Assembly: GCA_041563315.1 (NCBI GenBank) | Contig: JBFFNE010000021.1 | Location: 1 to 37,512, forward strand | Direction: 5' to 3' | Origin: JBFEYJ01 sp041563315 | GTDB taxonomy: Bacteria; Pseudomonadota; Gammaproteobacteria; Thiohalomonadales; Thiohalomonadaceae | Length of the DNA: 37,512 nt | In this document: in pieces, positions 25,014 through 34,123 of the stretch | How the letters are laid out: each line of letters starts with the position of its first letter | How positions within the stretch are numbered: position 1 is the stretch's first letter | Program-made: the position numbers and the translations under genes | Notes under the pieces: model-generated | What the model was told of the DNA's origin: nothing | Databases searched by the model: none | What the model saw: only the letters and a program-made list of their open reading frames with translations

Positions 25014-25850
25014 ATGAATATCAGCACCCAAGCCCAAACCATTGATGCTACCGACTATTCGGCCCTTAAACAAAAGCAGCAGGCAACCTGGGCCAGCGGT
25101 AATTACGCTGAGCTTGGTACACGCCTGCAGATTATGGGTGAACTGCTGGCAGAATCATTGAATCTGCATGCCGGCGAACGCGTGCTGGATGTTGCTGCCG
25201 GAAACGGCAATGCCTCACTGGCGGCGGCGCGTCGCAACACACAGGTGACCGCCACTGATTATGTTGAATCCTTACTGGATAAAGCTCGTGAACGTGCCCA
25301 GGCTGATGGCCTGGAAATGGCGTTTCAGGTAGCCGATGCCGAGAATCTGCCATTCGACGATGGCGAATTTGATGTTGCTTTATCTACAGTCGGCGTTATG
25401 TTTGCGCCCAACCAAGCAAAATCAGCCAATGAAATGTTGCGCGTGACTCGAAGCGGTGGCCGCATTGGTCTGGCCAGCTGGACACCCGGCGGATTTATTG
25501 GCCAGTTATTCAAAATTGTCAGCAGTTATGTGCCGCCACCGGTCGGTGTGCAACCTCCGGTGCTGTGGGGAACTGAACCGCAGCTGGTTAAATTGTTCGG
25601 CGCACATGCCACGGATATTCGTTGCCAGCATCGTTACTATCATTTTTGTCACAACTCCCCAGCTCACTGGCTTGCCGTGTTTCGCGAATACTACGGGCCA
25701 ATCATTAAAGCCTATCAGGTACTGGACGAAGAAAGGCAGCAGGCCTTGACCCGGGATATCACAACATTGCTTGAGCAGATGAACACTGCCGGTAAAGACT
25801 CTCTGGTTATTCCTGCCGAGTATCTTGAGGCGGTGATTACGCGGGAGTAG
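25014..25850 (+). CDS. Class I SAM-dependent methyltransferase
   Basis: A 278-residue protein from ATG 25014, preceded by AAGGAG at an ideal distance; the frame is open back to 24840 but those codons have no family features. SAM-binding motif I is VLDVAAGNGNASLAAARR, followed by an acidic motif II region TATDYVESLLDKARERA and DAENLPFDDGEFDVALSTVGVMF, typical of UbiE/Methyltransf_11 proteins. The C-terminal part is specific and unassigned. The methyl acceptor is unknown. It lies next to a divergent AraC/cupin regulator, an arrangement seen in small inducible detoxification or secondary-metabolite modules (inference). Confidence 0.88.
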   Translation: MNISTQAQTIDATDYSALKQKQQATWASGNYAELGTRLQIMGELLAESLNLHAGERVLDVAAGNGNASLAAARRNTQVTATDYVESLLDKARERAQADGLEMAFQVADAENLPFDDGEFDVALSTVGVMFAPNQAKSANEMLRVTRSGGRIGLASWTPGGFIGQLFKIVSSYVPPPVGVQPPVLWGTEPQLVKLFGAHATDIRCQHRYYHFCHNSPAHWLAVFREYYGPIIKAYQVLDEERQQALTRDITTLLEQMNTAGKDSLVIPAEYLEAVITRE

Positions 25851-26450
25851 ATGGCGCATATCAATCAGGAAAGGACCACAGTTTACGTGCCACTCGTCGT
25901 AAAACCGTGGTCTACCCCCCTATTGTCTATTTGGTTTTTACAGTTATAAGGGGGGCAGTACCCTTATCTTGGTGTATGACATCGCCGATAAGGTACTGAC
26001 CCCTTATCCCCCATCTATATGTCCGCTACTGGCCGATTTCTGTCTAAGTCATCCCCCAAGCTCCATCCCTCTAGCACTAACGACTCATCAGCGACCTAAG
26101 CGGAAGTTACTTAGCTACTCGTCAGATTTCAGTTGATAGCCATTAGCGGACATTATGGATCTATTATTTAATAGCCGCTTAGTCGCTAAAGCAGATAAAT
26201 TGCCACAGACTGATACAGATTAATGAACCATCTGCAGGATTACGGTAAGGCAATAGAAGACGCATCCAGAATTAGAGTATACAACTCTTATTCAACAAGC
26301 TCATAAACAGGTGGTGATGGCGTAGCTAAAGCACAAGCCAGTTCCACCGATCTTTCACCAGGGTAAAATATGCCTGTTTTCCAAACCGGTACAACTGACA
26401 AAAGCGGAATAGAAGACACCCGAACTCATCACATTCTGTTAAGGAACAGA
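25851..26450. other. Non-coding region rich in inverted repeats
   Basis: No gene is supported. An imperfect inverted repeat with about 21-bp arms spans 25946-26007 (left arm begins ATAAGGGG, right arm ends CCCCTTAT, core CAGTAC / GTACTG). A second, wider pair, ATGTCCGCTA at 26019-26028 and TAGCGGACAT at 26144-26153, encloses a 135-bp segment. ATGTCCGCTACTGGC at 26019-26033 recurs at 28120-28134 with one mismatch. Confidence 0.5.
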
Positions 26451-26470
26451 AAAGCCCCTCATTGAGGGAT
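26451..26470 (-). terminator. Intrinsic terminator of the 26493-27605 gene
   Basis: On the minus strand, CCCTC-AAT-GAGGG followed by GCTTTT lies 23 nt after the gene's stop codon. The stem is short but GC-rich and the T-tract is of moderate length. Confidence 0.65.
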
Positions 26471-26492
26471 TTATGTTTTTGAAGGCGTACTA

Positions 26493-27605
26493 TTAATCCA
26501 GTCGAGAGATTTTTACTCTTAGTGGCCCACCTTGCATGGGATGGAGTGGTTTATTATTTTCATACCTTGATTCCCAATCATTAGCAAATAGATACAACTT
26601 ACGCTCTTCTGGTAGTAAATCATCGATTTCTGTTGGGGAGGGCCATTCTCTAATTGAACCTATTACAAAATTTGTACTTTTATCTCTACCTATATTCCCG
26701 CATAACTTGAAAAACGACTCCCCTGGCATTCGGTTTTTCCCAGTAATAATTCTCCAGTCCGGGCCCCAGCCGTCTGGGCCGCATGCCAGGAACCAGTCCA
26801 TCCAGCATCCTGTGGCTTCAAATTTATATGTCACACCTCCCTCGAGAACAAAAGCAGTATCGAAGTTCAGTTGGGATGGGTCTACCTTTATTTCCATTAA
26901 CTCTGTAAGCTTGCGTTTCTCTTCCTCGGGATGAATATCTTTATAACAGCCTGCATAGAACCACCCGCAGCCAAACAGCAACAAACCAACGAACTCAACC
27001 CAGAAAACTTCCGCAATCTCTTCAAACATACCGCCAACTATAAAGATGGTTGGCAGACTAATTGCCATGGTCAAACTGATCAACAAATAATGCTTAGCAC
27101 GTAAATCTTCCCCCACATTTTTCGCTCGCTGTGAGAAAAATGCCATTAACAGTGCCAGACAGACAAACAACAGAGCGGCAGCTCCACCATGTATATAATT
27201 GAGCGGGATAGGGCTAAATTCTGCTATTGGCTGCAGCCAACCGGGGAGAGCACCATATCTATCACCATAAGGGACAAGCGCATAGTTTCCATCAAAATTC
27301 GTTGTTGGAATTATCACTACAAGCAAAGTAAAGCCAAAGGCCAATTTACTTACCCAATACTCAATATCTTTTATACAATCGCTTGTGCCATTGTATGCCA
27401 TTAAGAAAACAGCAACGGCAACAAGCGAACCAACGAAAACGTCATTCGCATCCGTCCAATAGGAAATGCTTATCGATGTCATTTCATCGAATGGTTTTCC
27501 TGAAAGAAACATTACAGCAAAGGGCAGCGCAAAGGCTACTCCGCCTACCAGCCTTCTTAAGGTTTTATGATTTATAACGCGCATAGTTAAATCTTGCTCC
27601 TGCAT
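26493..27605 (-). CDS. Multi-pass membrane protein with C-terminal PA-IL-lectin-like domain
   Basis: A 370-residue protein starting at ATG 27605 with AAGGAGG 8 nt upstream. Residues about 15-220 contain six hydrophobic segments and resemble DUF998/Frag1-type membrane proteins. Residues about 240-370 are soluble and beta-rich: FVLEGGVTYKFEATGCWMDW, CGPDGWGPDW, PGESFFKLCGNIG, KLYLFANDWESRYENNKGG interpreted in parts, and a final GGPLRVKISR. That order of motifs matches the fold of PA-IL (LecA)-like galactose-binding jelly rolls, especially the F/LYLFANDW...Y-x-N-N...GGPL pattern. The orientation would expose or retain a carbohydrate-binding tail at the membrane; binding is inferred. The gene is low in GC, isolated and has its own terminator. 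Confidence 0.7.
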   Translation of the reverse strand: MQEQDLTMRVINHKTLRRLVGGVAFALPFAVMFLSGKPFDEMTSISISYWTDANDVFVGSLVAVAVFLMAYNGTSDCIKDIEYWVSKLAFGFTLLVVIIPTTNFDGNYALVPYGDRYGALPGWLQPIAEFSPIPLNYIHGGAAALLFVCLALLMAFFSQRAKNVGEDLRAKHYLLISLTMAISLPTIFIVGGMFEEIAEVFWVEFVGLLLFGCGWFYAGCYKDIHPEEEKRKLTELMEIKVDPSQLNFDTAFVLEGGVTYKFEATGCWMDWFLACGPDGWGPDWRIITGKNRMPGESFFKLCGNIGRDKSTNFVIGSIREWPSPTEIDDLLPEERKLYLFANDWESRYENNKPLHPMQGGPLRVKISRLD

Positions 27606-27663
27606 TTGAATAGCCTCCTTGTTAATTGAAAGGTTATCTTAGTACAACATGTTCCAATTTACT

Positions 27664-27697
27664 AAAAAAGGCCAAGCCGCGATTAGTTGGCTGGGCC
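27664..27697 (-). terminator. Intrinsic terminator downstream of the amber-interrupted fossil gene
   Basis: On the minus strand, GGCCCAGCC pairs with GGCTTGGCC across a 10-nt loop, with one A-C type mismatch, and is followed by six T. It lies 48 nt beyond the stop codon of the frame at 27745, which supports that frame having been a real transcribed gene. Confidence 0.7.
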
Positions 27698-27744
27698 AAA
27701 ATCTGTCGAAGCCGAGCAAAGTGGCTATTTAATTAGGGTTCAGA

Positions 27745-28068
27745 TCACCAGAGATACTCACTAACCTGCTCATTGGTATTATCTGGTTCTGTACCATCGA
27801 ATCGCTGCAGGGTTCTATCGACTGCATCTGGTGCCGTCGCGTTATATGACCAAGCCGCTACTTCAGTCGTGTCGACATTTTTTTGGATTATATCGCTACT
27901 ACGTAGGGTTGATTCCCATTCGGACAGATTAACCTGATTCTAATCTACAGAAGACAGCGCCTCTATACTTAGCGCTCCACAATTTGGAATTTCTGTAGCA
28001 CCCCAACCAATCGAAGGATAATTAATGATGTCTGATTTAGCGCAGTAACAGACTCTATATTTCAGTTC
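27745..28068 (-). pseudogene. Unknown gene fossil with one in-frame TAG
   Basis: A 108-codon frame on the minus strand is open except for a single TAG at 27940-27942. The upstream half reads CYCAKSDIINYPSIGWGATE and IPNCGALSIEALSSVD; the downstream half NQVNLSEWESTLRSSD, then VDTTEVAAWSYNATAPDAVD and RTLQRFDGTEPDNTNEQV. Residue composition looks coding on both sides of the TAG. No start codon is present before the bounding TGA at 28069-28071, so the N-terminus is also lost. A terminator follows. The family was not recognised. Confidence 0.55.
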
Positions 28069-28248
28069 TCAGACTATTTGTTTTAGGGTGTTAGCTGACA
28101 TCCTACCCTATCGATCCAAATGTCCGTTACTGGCTGCGGTTTCAACCACCTACCTGAGAATGTGTACTAAAGTGCTGCTAGCCCAGTGCTTGTTTTGTGC
28201 CATTGTGCACAAAGCATGTGCGGTGAAATTGGGTCAAGCTTGTTATGT

Positions 28249-28584
28249 TCACCGGGGCTTACCATATTCCTCGAAGGACTGCTCTACTCCCAAATGAACC
28301 TTATATTCAACATATCTAGAAATATGGAGCTCCTCATTCTCAAACCTTTCTCGTTCCTCCACTGCTTTCATTGATGGCCATCTTTCTACACCGATGTAGT
28401 CCCATTCCTCATCGCTATCGCTACAGTCGATCATAGAAACAGCCTTCATCCCTAGGGCATCAAGATTGGCTCTATCGCGAGCCATGAACTGTATTCTTTC
28501 TTGCTCAGACAACTGAAAATAATCTGGTTTCATCTTTGCAAAAAACAGCCTGACTATCGGAGTCTCATTCTTCATTGGAAACAT
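28249..28584 (-). CDS. Small conserved hypothetical protein
   Basis: A 111-residue acidic protein with no signal peptide or membrane segment. Features are PIVRLFFAKMKPDYFQLSEQ near the N-terminus, MIDCSDSDEEWDYIGVERWP in the middle and a charged helix MKAVEERERFENEELHISRY. The beta-alpha pattern is compatible with a small ferredoxin-like (dimeric alpha-beta barrel) fold. The start is either ATG 28584 or 28575; neither has a strong ribosome-binding site. Function unknown. It lies in the same direction as 28701-29129 but 117 bp away. Confidence 0.6.
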   Translation of the reverse strand: MFPMKNETPIVRLFFAKMKPDYFQLSEQERIQFMARDRANLDALGMKAVSMIDCSDSDEEWDYIGVERWPSMKAVEERERFENEELHISRYVEYKVHLGVEQSFEEYGKPR

Positions 28585-28700
28585 GCATCCATTTGTTGAG
28601 CCTTCTAATCAGCTGGCGCGGTAGCGCCCCTGCAATTGTTTGTAAGGCGTCACGATACGTAACGAAGAATCTGAGCCCGGCTTTACACTGGTGAAGCACT

Positions 28701-29129
28701 TCAAAATGATTCCTCACGATAGAAGCTTGCGCCAATTAAGGCTGCGACGGGCGCTTCCAACATCCCCCATAGGATTGAGACAACGGCGAACTTCATCGAC
28801 ACTAGGCCGTTCGCCCAAAGGGTCGCCAGAAAGAGGACGTATGCAATGGCCCAGAAAGTCGCTGCCGCGATCAGTGCCGTTCGAGGACCCGGCCCAAAAC
28901 GAGGTCGGATGGCGGCGTAGATCCAAATGAGAGTAACGCCGTACAGAACCGTGATGATAGCCCCAATAGTCAGCTCTCCTGCAGTAGGGTCACCGAGACC
29001 GAACTTTTGCCGCTGGGATGTGATTTCGCTGAATAATATGATGCCGTTTAGGATGTATTCACCGACTACGATGACGAGACCCGCAACGAGGCCCCCAAGT
29101 AGAACGCGACTTTTTTCGATTCTTCCCAT
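28701..29129 (-). CDS. Small four-helix membrane protein, unknown function
   Basis: A 142-residue protein with four hydrophobic segments, at about residues 9-31, 52-73, 83-106 and 112-135. AGGGAG lies upstream of the ATG. No catalytic motif was seen. It resembles uncharacterised small integral membrane proteins of the DUF type with a C-terminal EAPVAALIGASFYRE. GTTAGGC lies 17 nt upstream of its start codon (29146-29152 on the minus strand), discussed in the findings. Confidence 0.65.
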   Translation of the reverse strand: MGRIEKSRVLLGGLVAGLVIVVGEYILNGIILFSEITSQRQKFGLGDPTAGELTIGAIITVLYGVTLIWIYAAIRPRFGPGPRTALIAAATFWAIAYVLFLATLWANGLVSMKFAVVSILWGMLEAPVAALIGASFYREESF

Positions 29130-29271
29130 CGGATTTCTCCCTGCTGCCTAACAGGTCATTGCCGTTTGCTACCTATTAGAGGTTGTAAGCGTATTGCGTA
29201 AATAATTGGTGTAAGCAGTCAAACCTCGCTGATACCTCCTCTTCAGGCTGACTGTTCATCCAGCTGTGCTT

Positions 29272-30393
29272 TCAGGAAGTCGCTACCGTACGGCGAAATC
29301 GTAGCAGAGCAACAGTGAAGAACGCTGCGCCGATTCCAAGATTCGCCAGCAATTGCGGCCACACGATGGAAAGACCGGCGCCACGGAACAGGACGGCCTG
29401 GGCGAGGCTGACAAAATGTGTTGTCGGCGCCGCCAGCATCACTGCCTGTACCGCCGGCGGCATACTCTCTGGCGGTGCACTGGCACCGGACAGCATATTC
29501 AGGGGTACAACCACCAGGATCATCAGCAGCGCAAACTGTGGCATGGAGCTTGCCACGGTCGCGAGTAATATGCCGAGGGCAGTAGCCGAAAACAGATGCA
29601 ATGCTGCAGCGATCAGGAACAGCGGAACTGAACCCGCGATGGGCATGGCAAGCGCGCTATGCACCACGATTGCCAGAGACAGCGCCGCCGCCACCAGCAC
29701 CACCAGACCGTTCGCCCAGACCTTGGCGGCCATGATCTGAAATGGCGTGAGCGGCATGACCAGCAGGTGTTCGAGTGTGCCGTGCTCGCGCTCGCGGATC
29801 AGCGCCGCGCCGGCCAGGATGATCGCCATTAAGGTGATCTTGTTGACCAGCTCCATCGCACCATAGAACCAGACGCCGGTGAGGTTGGGGTTGAACTGCA
29901 TGCGTGTCGCGAGCCGAATCGGCAGCGGCGGATCACCGCGGTAGCCCTGCACGAAGCGGGTGACCTCGTCGGTGACGATATTGTGGATGTAACCGGAGCC
30001 GATAAAGGCCTCGTTCATGCGCGTGGCGTCGATATTGAGCTGCAGCGCCGGCTGGTGGCCGGCCAGCACGTCGCGCTGGAAATTGGCCGGTAGGTGCAGA
30101 GTGAACGTATAAAGCCCGGCATCGAGGCCCGGGTCGATCTCGGCGAAGTTAATCATCCGCGGCAGCAGGAACTCGGGGGGACGCAATGCTTCAAGCAGGC
30201 GTTGTGACAACGGGGAACGGTCTTCGTCAACCACAGCCACGGAGGCGTTGCGCAGCTCAGTCGATTGGCTGTCGGCGGCCTCGTACAGGCCGAACGAGAA
30301 TGACCAGATCAGGAAGATCAGCAACACCTTGTCGTGCCACACGCTGCGTATTTCCTTAACTCCCAACTGAAGAATGTCTACCAGCTGTTGCAT
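29272..30393 (-). CDS. yhhJ: ABC-2 type permease, YhhJ-like
   Basis: A 373-residue inner-membrane permease. ATG 30393 has AGGAG upstream and is preferred; the frame is open to 30429 inside the end of the preceding gene. One N-terminal helix (VLLIFLIWSFSFGLYEA) is followed by a periplasmic domain of about 150 residues and five C-terminal helices. The ABC-2 signature region is IREREHGTLEHLLVMPLTPFQIMAAKV. The start lies 2 nt past the rbbA stop. Escherichia coli yhhJ follows rbbA in the same way. It probably forms the export channel together with the permease half of RbbA. Confidence 0.88.
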   Translation of the reverse strand: MQQLVDILQLGVKEIRSVWHDKVLLIFLIWSFSFGLYEAADSQSTELRNASVAVVDEDRSPLSQRLLEALRPPEFLLPRMINFAEIDPGLDAGLYTFTLHLPANFQRDVLAGHQPALQLNIDATRMNEAFIGSGYIHNIVTDEVTRFVQGYRGDPPLPIRLATRMQFNPNLTGVWFYGAMELVNKITLMAIILAGAALIREREHGTLEHLLVMPLTPFQIMAAKVWANGLVVLVAAALSLAIVVHSALAMPIAGSVPLFLIAAALHLFSATALGILLATVASSMPQFALLMILVVVPLNMLSGASAPPESMPPAVQAVMLAAPTTHFVSLAQAVLFRGAGLSIVWPQLLANLGIGAAFFTVALLRFRRTVATS

Positions 30394-30395
30394 GG

Positions 30396-33137
30396 TTACT
30401 TCTCCTGCTTGCGCAACAGCAACGCACACAACAGGGTCATGGCGGGTACGAACAACGCGAGTGCCGTGAACTGCGCCGAAAGATCATCGAAACCCAGCGC
30501 CTTGCCAAAGGTGCCCTGGCTGATGACTAGGAAATGGGTGGTGGGATAAATCTTGGAAAATACAGCAGCCCCGCCCTCCAATGCCGAAACCGAAGAGCTG
30601 AATCCGGAGAAGGCGAAGGCCGGCGTTAAGGTAGCGATGGCGGTACCGAAGATCGCCGCCACCTGCGAACGGGTAAAGGTTGACATCAGCAGGCCCAGTC
30701 CGCTGGTGGCGGTGACATAGAGGAGCGCGCCGAGAGAGATAGCCGCGAGACTACCCTTGAACTGCACATCGAACAGCAACACCGCCAGTGCCATGAGTCC
30801 AAAAAAACCAAACATACTGACCCCGATATACGGCAGCTGCTTGCCAAGCAGGAACTCCAGCCGGGTAATGGGTGTGACATACAGATTGGTGATCGAGCCC
30901 AACTCTTTTTCGCGCACCACGCCGAGTGCCGTGAGCATCGCCGGAATAAGCACCAGCAGGATTGCAATGGTGCCCGGCACCATGGCGTTGAAGCTCTCGA
31001 AATCCTGGTTGTAGCGGTAGCGCGCTTCGATGTCGGCAGCGGCCACTGGTGAAGTCATCCCGTTACGGGTGGCGAGGTCGGTCAGGTATTGATAGTGCAG
31101 ACCTTGCACATAGCCGCGGATGGTCTCGGCACGAAAGGGCATGGCCCCATCGATCCACATGCCGACCTCGGGCATCCGGCCGCGCTTGAGATCACGGCCA
31201 AAGCCAGGCGGCATCTCGATGGCGAGACTCAGCTCTGCATCGCGCATGCGCCGGTCAAGTTCGGCGTGATCATGGATGGGCGGGCGCTCGAGGAAGTAGC
31301 GCGAGCCGGCGATGTTCTGAATATAGTCACGGCTTTCCGGCGTCTGGTCACGATCCAGGGTGGCGAAGCGCAACGCCTCAACGTCGAAGGTCATGCCATA
31401 ACTGAGCAGTATCATTAGGAGCACCGAGCCGAACAGTGCGAAGGTGAGCCGGATCGGATCGCGCACCAGCTCCAGCATCTCACGGCGTGCCACGCCGAAC
31501 AGGCGCATCAGGCGGAAGCCGCCGCGCGCCGGCTGTGCCGCCGCCTGTACAATCGATGGTGCCGTGACTGGAGCGACCGGCGTGGCTTCCTCTTCCTTGC
31601 CGGCGGCCTCCTCCAGATAGGAAATAAAGGTATCCGCCAGGGTGGTCATGCCGCGGGATTGTTTAAGTTCTGCCGGCGTGCCGCTCGCCAGTACGTTACC
31701 CGCGTGCATCAGCGAAATGCGATCGCAACGCTCCGCCTCGTTCATGAAATGGGTGGAGATGAAGATCGTCACTCCCTGGCGGCGGGCGATGTCGAGCAGC
31801 AGCTCCCAGAACTGATCGCGCGCCACCGGGTCGACGCCCGAGGTCGGTTCGTCGAGAATCAGCATCTCCGGTTTGTGTACCATGGCCACCGCGAGCGATA
31901 GCCGCTGGCGGATGCCAAGCGGCAACTCGGCGGCCAGGGCGTCAGCGTGCTCGCCAAGGGTGAACCGCTCTATCAACTCGTGCACGCGCGGCATAACGTC
32001 ATCCGCCGGCAAATGGAACAGGCGAGCGTGCAACAGCAGGTTCTGCCGCACTGTCAGTTCGGCATAGAGCGAGAACGCCTGGGTCATGTAACCGACCCGC
32101 TTGCGGGTGGCGAGGTCATGCGGGTCGACAGGATGACCGAACAGTTTGGCGCTGCCGGCGCTTGGTGGCAGGAGCCCGGTCAGCATCTTCATGGTGGTGG
32201 TCTTGCCGCAACCGTTGGAGCCGAGAAAACCGAATATCTCGCCACGCTGAATACGAAAGCTCACGCTATTAACGGCGGTGAAGGCGCCGAATCGCATGGT
32301 GAGCCCCTCGGCCTCGATGGCCGATATGCCGTTGGTCTCGACCTCACGTGGTGGCACGCTCAAGCCCGTGTGGCCCGCGCGCTGTGATTCGGGCAACAGT
32401 GCGATGAACGCCTCATCGAGCGTAGCCGCCCCGCTACGCCCCTTCAGTTCGGCTGGACTGCCGGTGGCCAGCACCTTCCCGCCATTCATCGCCACCAGCC
32501 AGTCGAAACGCTCGGCCTCCTCCATATAGGCGGTGGCGACGATCACGCTCATGCCGGCGCGACGCGCGCGCAGGCGGTCGATCAGTTCCCAGAACTGGCG
32601 TCTTGATAAAGGATCGACTCCGGTGGTGGGTTCGTCGAGGATCAGCAGGTCAGGGTCGTGGATCAATGCGCAGCACAGACCCACCTTCTGCTTCATCCCC
32701 CCGGAGAGCTTGGCCGCTGGACGGTCACGAAACGGAGTAAGCCCGGTACTCGCCAACAACTCGTCGATCCGCGTCGTGCGCTCAGCACGCCCCTGGCCGA
32801 ACAGCCGACCGAAGTAATCGATATTCTCGAACACCGACAGCGTTGCATACAGGTTGCGGCCCAGGCCTTGCGGCATGTAGGCGATGCGCGGTGATATTTT
32901 GTTGCGATAGCCTGCAGGCCGCATATCGCCGCCGAATACCTCGACGCTGCCGCTCTGCAAGCGGCGTGCGCCCGCGATGAGTGCAAGCAGGCTCGACTTC
33001 CCCACGCCGTCCGGACCGATCAGGCCAACACGGCAGCCGGCAGGGATATCGAGCGAGACATCGTCGAGCGCATGCACTTTGCGATAGCGGTGGCTGACGC
33101 CAGCCACGCGCGCAACAAAGTGCGGTTGTGCACTCAT
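30396..33137 (-). CDS. rbbA: RbbA-like fused double ABC ATPase and ABC-2 permease
   Basis: A 913-residue protein, almost exactly the length of Escherichia coli RbbA. The first ATPase has Walker A GPDGVGKSS (41-49), signature LSGGMKQKV and Walker B LLILDEPTTGVDP. The GPDGVGKS form is characteristic of RbbA. The second ATPase has Walker A GSNGCGKTT, a modified signature LPLGIRQRLSL and Walker B MLILDEPTSGVDP. Residues from about 545 form the ABC-2 permease (EMLELVRDPIRLTFALFGSV, then five C-terminal helices). The name comes from a reported ribosome-bound ATPase in E. coli; the gene context here is clearly that of an exporter. It overlaps the HlyD gene by 4 nt. Confidence 0.9.
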   Translation of the reverse strand: MSAQPHFVARVAGVSHRYRKVHALDDVSLDIPAGCRVGLIGPDGVGKSSLLALIAGARRLQSGSVEVFGGDMRPAGYRNKISPRIAYMPQGLGRNLYATLSVFENIDYFGRLFGQGRAERTTRIDELLASTGLTPFRDRPAAKLSGGMKQKVGLCCALIHDPDLLILDEPTTGVDPLSRRQFWELIDRLRARRAGMSVIVATAYMEEAERFDWLVAMNGGKVLATGSPAELKGRSGAATLDEAFIALLPESQRAGHTGLSVPPREVETNGISAIEAEGLTMRFGAFTAVNSVSFRIQRGEIFGFLGSNGCGKTTTMKMLTGLLPPSAGSAKLFGHPVDPHDLATRKRVGYMTQAFSLYAELTVRQNLLLHARLFHLPADDVMPRVHELIERFTLGEHADALAAELPLGIRQRLSLAVAMVHKPEMLILDEPTSGVDPVARDQFWELLLDIARRQGVTIFISTHFMNEAERCDRISLMHAGNVLASGTPAELKQSRGMTTLADTFISYLEEAAGKEEEATPVAPVTAPSIVQAAAQPARGGFRLMRLFGVARREMLELVRDPIRLTFALFGSVLLMILLSYGMTFDVEALRFATLDRDQTPESRDYIQNIAGSRYFLERPPIHDHAELDRRMRDAELSLAIEMPPGFGRDLKRGRMPEVGMWIDGAMPFRAETIRGYVQGLHYQYLTDLATRNGMTSPVAAADIEARYRYNQDFESFNAMVPGTIAILLVLIPAMLTALGVVREKELGSITNLYVTPITRLEFLLGKQLPYIGVSMFGFFGLMALAVLLFDVQFKGSLAAISLGALLYVTATSGLGLLMSTFTRSQVAAIFGTAIATLTPAFAFSGFSSSVSALEGGAAVFSKIYPTTHFLVISQGTFGKALGFDDLSAQFTALALFVPAMTLLCALLLRKQEK

Positions 33138-34123
33138 TGCGGCAGCTTTACCTGCAGGTTCTCGGGCCAGGCGACATCAGCGCTGAGCCGAACGTAGGCC
33201 ACACCCGGCACACCGGTCTTCATGATGGCGCTGTGTTTTGCCAGCAGTTCAGGGGCGATGCGCACCTTGACGCGGAACATCAGCTTCTCGCGCTCGGTTT
33301 GAGTCTCGACCTCCTTCGGGGTGAATTGTGCCTCGGGTGAGACAAACGATACCGACGCCGGGATAACGTACTCGGGGATGGCGTCGAATACGATGCGCGC
33401 TTCGTCACCAATACTCAGGCGGCCGGCCTGCTGCGTCGGCAGGAAAATGGTCATAAAGGCGTCGGTCAGATCGAGCACCGTAAACACCTTACCGCCGGAC
33501 GGCAGCACCTCGCCCGGTTCAGCCAGCCGGTACAGCACCCGCCCGGCAAGTGGGGTCTTGAGCGTGCTGTCGTCAATGCGGGTGCGCACCGACTCAACAC
33601 GGGCCTGTGCCGCGTCGATGGACGCATCGCCCAGCGCCAGCTCCGCCTCTGCCGCCGACTGTACGGCACGGGCCGTCTGCACGGCCGTCTCGCTGCGTTG
33701 CAACTGTTCAATGGGAATATTCTGGTTCTCATAGAGTTCGCGGGAACGCGCCAGGTTCTTCTCTGCCAGCGCCACCTCACTCTTGCGCTGGGTGAGGACC
33801 GCCGCCGCTGCAATGCGCTGCTTTTGTGTCTGCGTTACCTGAGCCTGCGCCTGGTGCAACTCGGCCTCGAGCTCGCGCATGTCCATGCGTGCCAGTACTT
33901 GGCCGGCCTCTACGTCGTCACCCTCCTTAACAAACACCTCAGCGAGTCGACCCGGGAACTTCGCGGTGATATCGACCTGGGTCCCCTCCAGACGACCGTT
34001 GCCGGAAGCAATGCCTTGCGGTAGTGCGGGTTTCTGCAGGGACTGCAAGGCGAGCACGATTAGCACAGCCGCTAGCACCGCCAGGCCGATAATTGTCTTT
34101 TTCTTTTTGATGAGCTCGATCAC
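33134..34123 (-). CDS. yhiI: HlyD-family periplasmic adaptor, YhiI-like
   Basis: A 329-residue membrane-fusion protein. One N-terminal membrane anchor (TIIGLAVLAAVLIVLALQSL) is followed by a lipoyl half motif (DITAKFPGRLAEVFVKEGDDVEAGQVLARMD) read in two pieces around GRLAEVFVKEGD. A long helical hairpin at about 75-170 comes next, then the second lipoyl half (LKTPLAGRVLYRLAEPGEVL) and a C-terminal beta-barrel. It bridges the inner-membrane ABC unit and the outer-membrane channel. It overlaps genes on both sides by 4 nt, so the operon is translationally coupled. Confidence 0.92.
   Translation of the reverse strand: MIELIKKKKTIIGLAVLAAVLIVLALQSLQKPALPQGIASGNGRLEGTQVDITAKFPGRLAEVFVKEGDDVEAGQVLARMDMRELEAELHQAQAQVTQTQKQRIAAAAVLTQRKSEVALAEKNLARSRELYENQNIPIEQLQRSETAVQTARAVQSAAEAELALGDASIDAAQARVESVRTRIDDSTLKTPLAGRVLYRLAEPGEVLPSGGKVFTVLDLTDAFMTIFLPTQQAGRLSIGDEARIVFDAIPEYVIPASVSFVSPEAQFTPKEVETQTEREKLMFRVKVRIAPELLAKHSAIMKTGVPGVAYVRLSADVAWPENLQVKLPQ

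Noticed and set aside
26288..26420. Minus-strand frame of about 44 codons ending VYELVE
   Set aside because: It lies after a terminator, has only a GTG start without ribosome-binding site, and is short enough to occur by chance.
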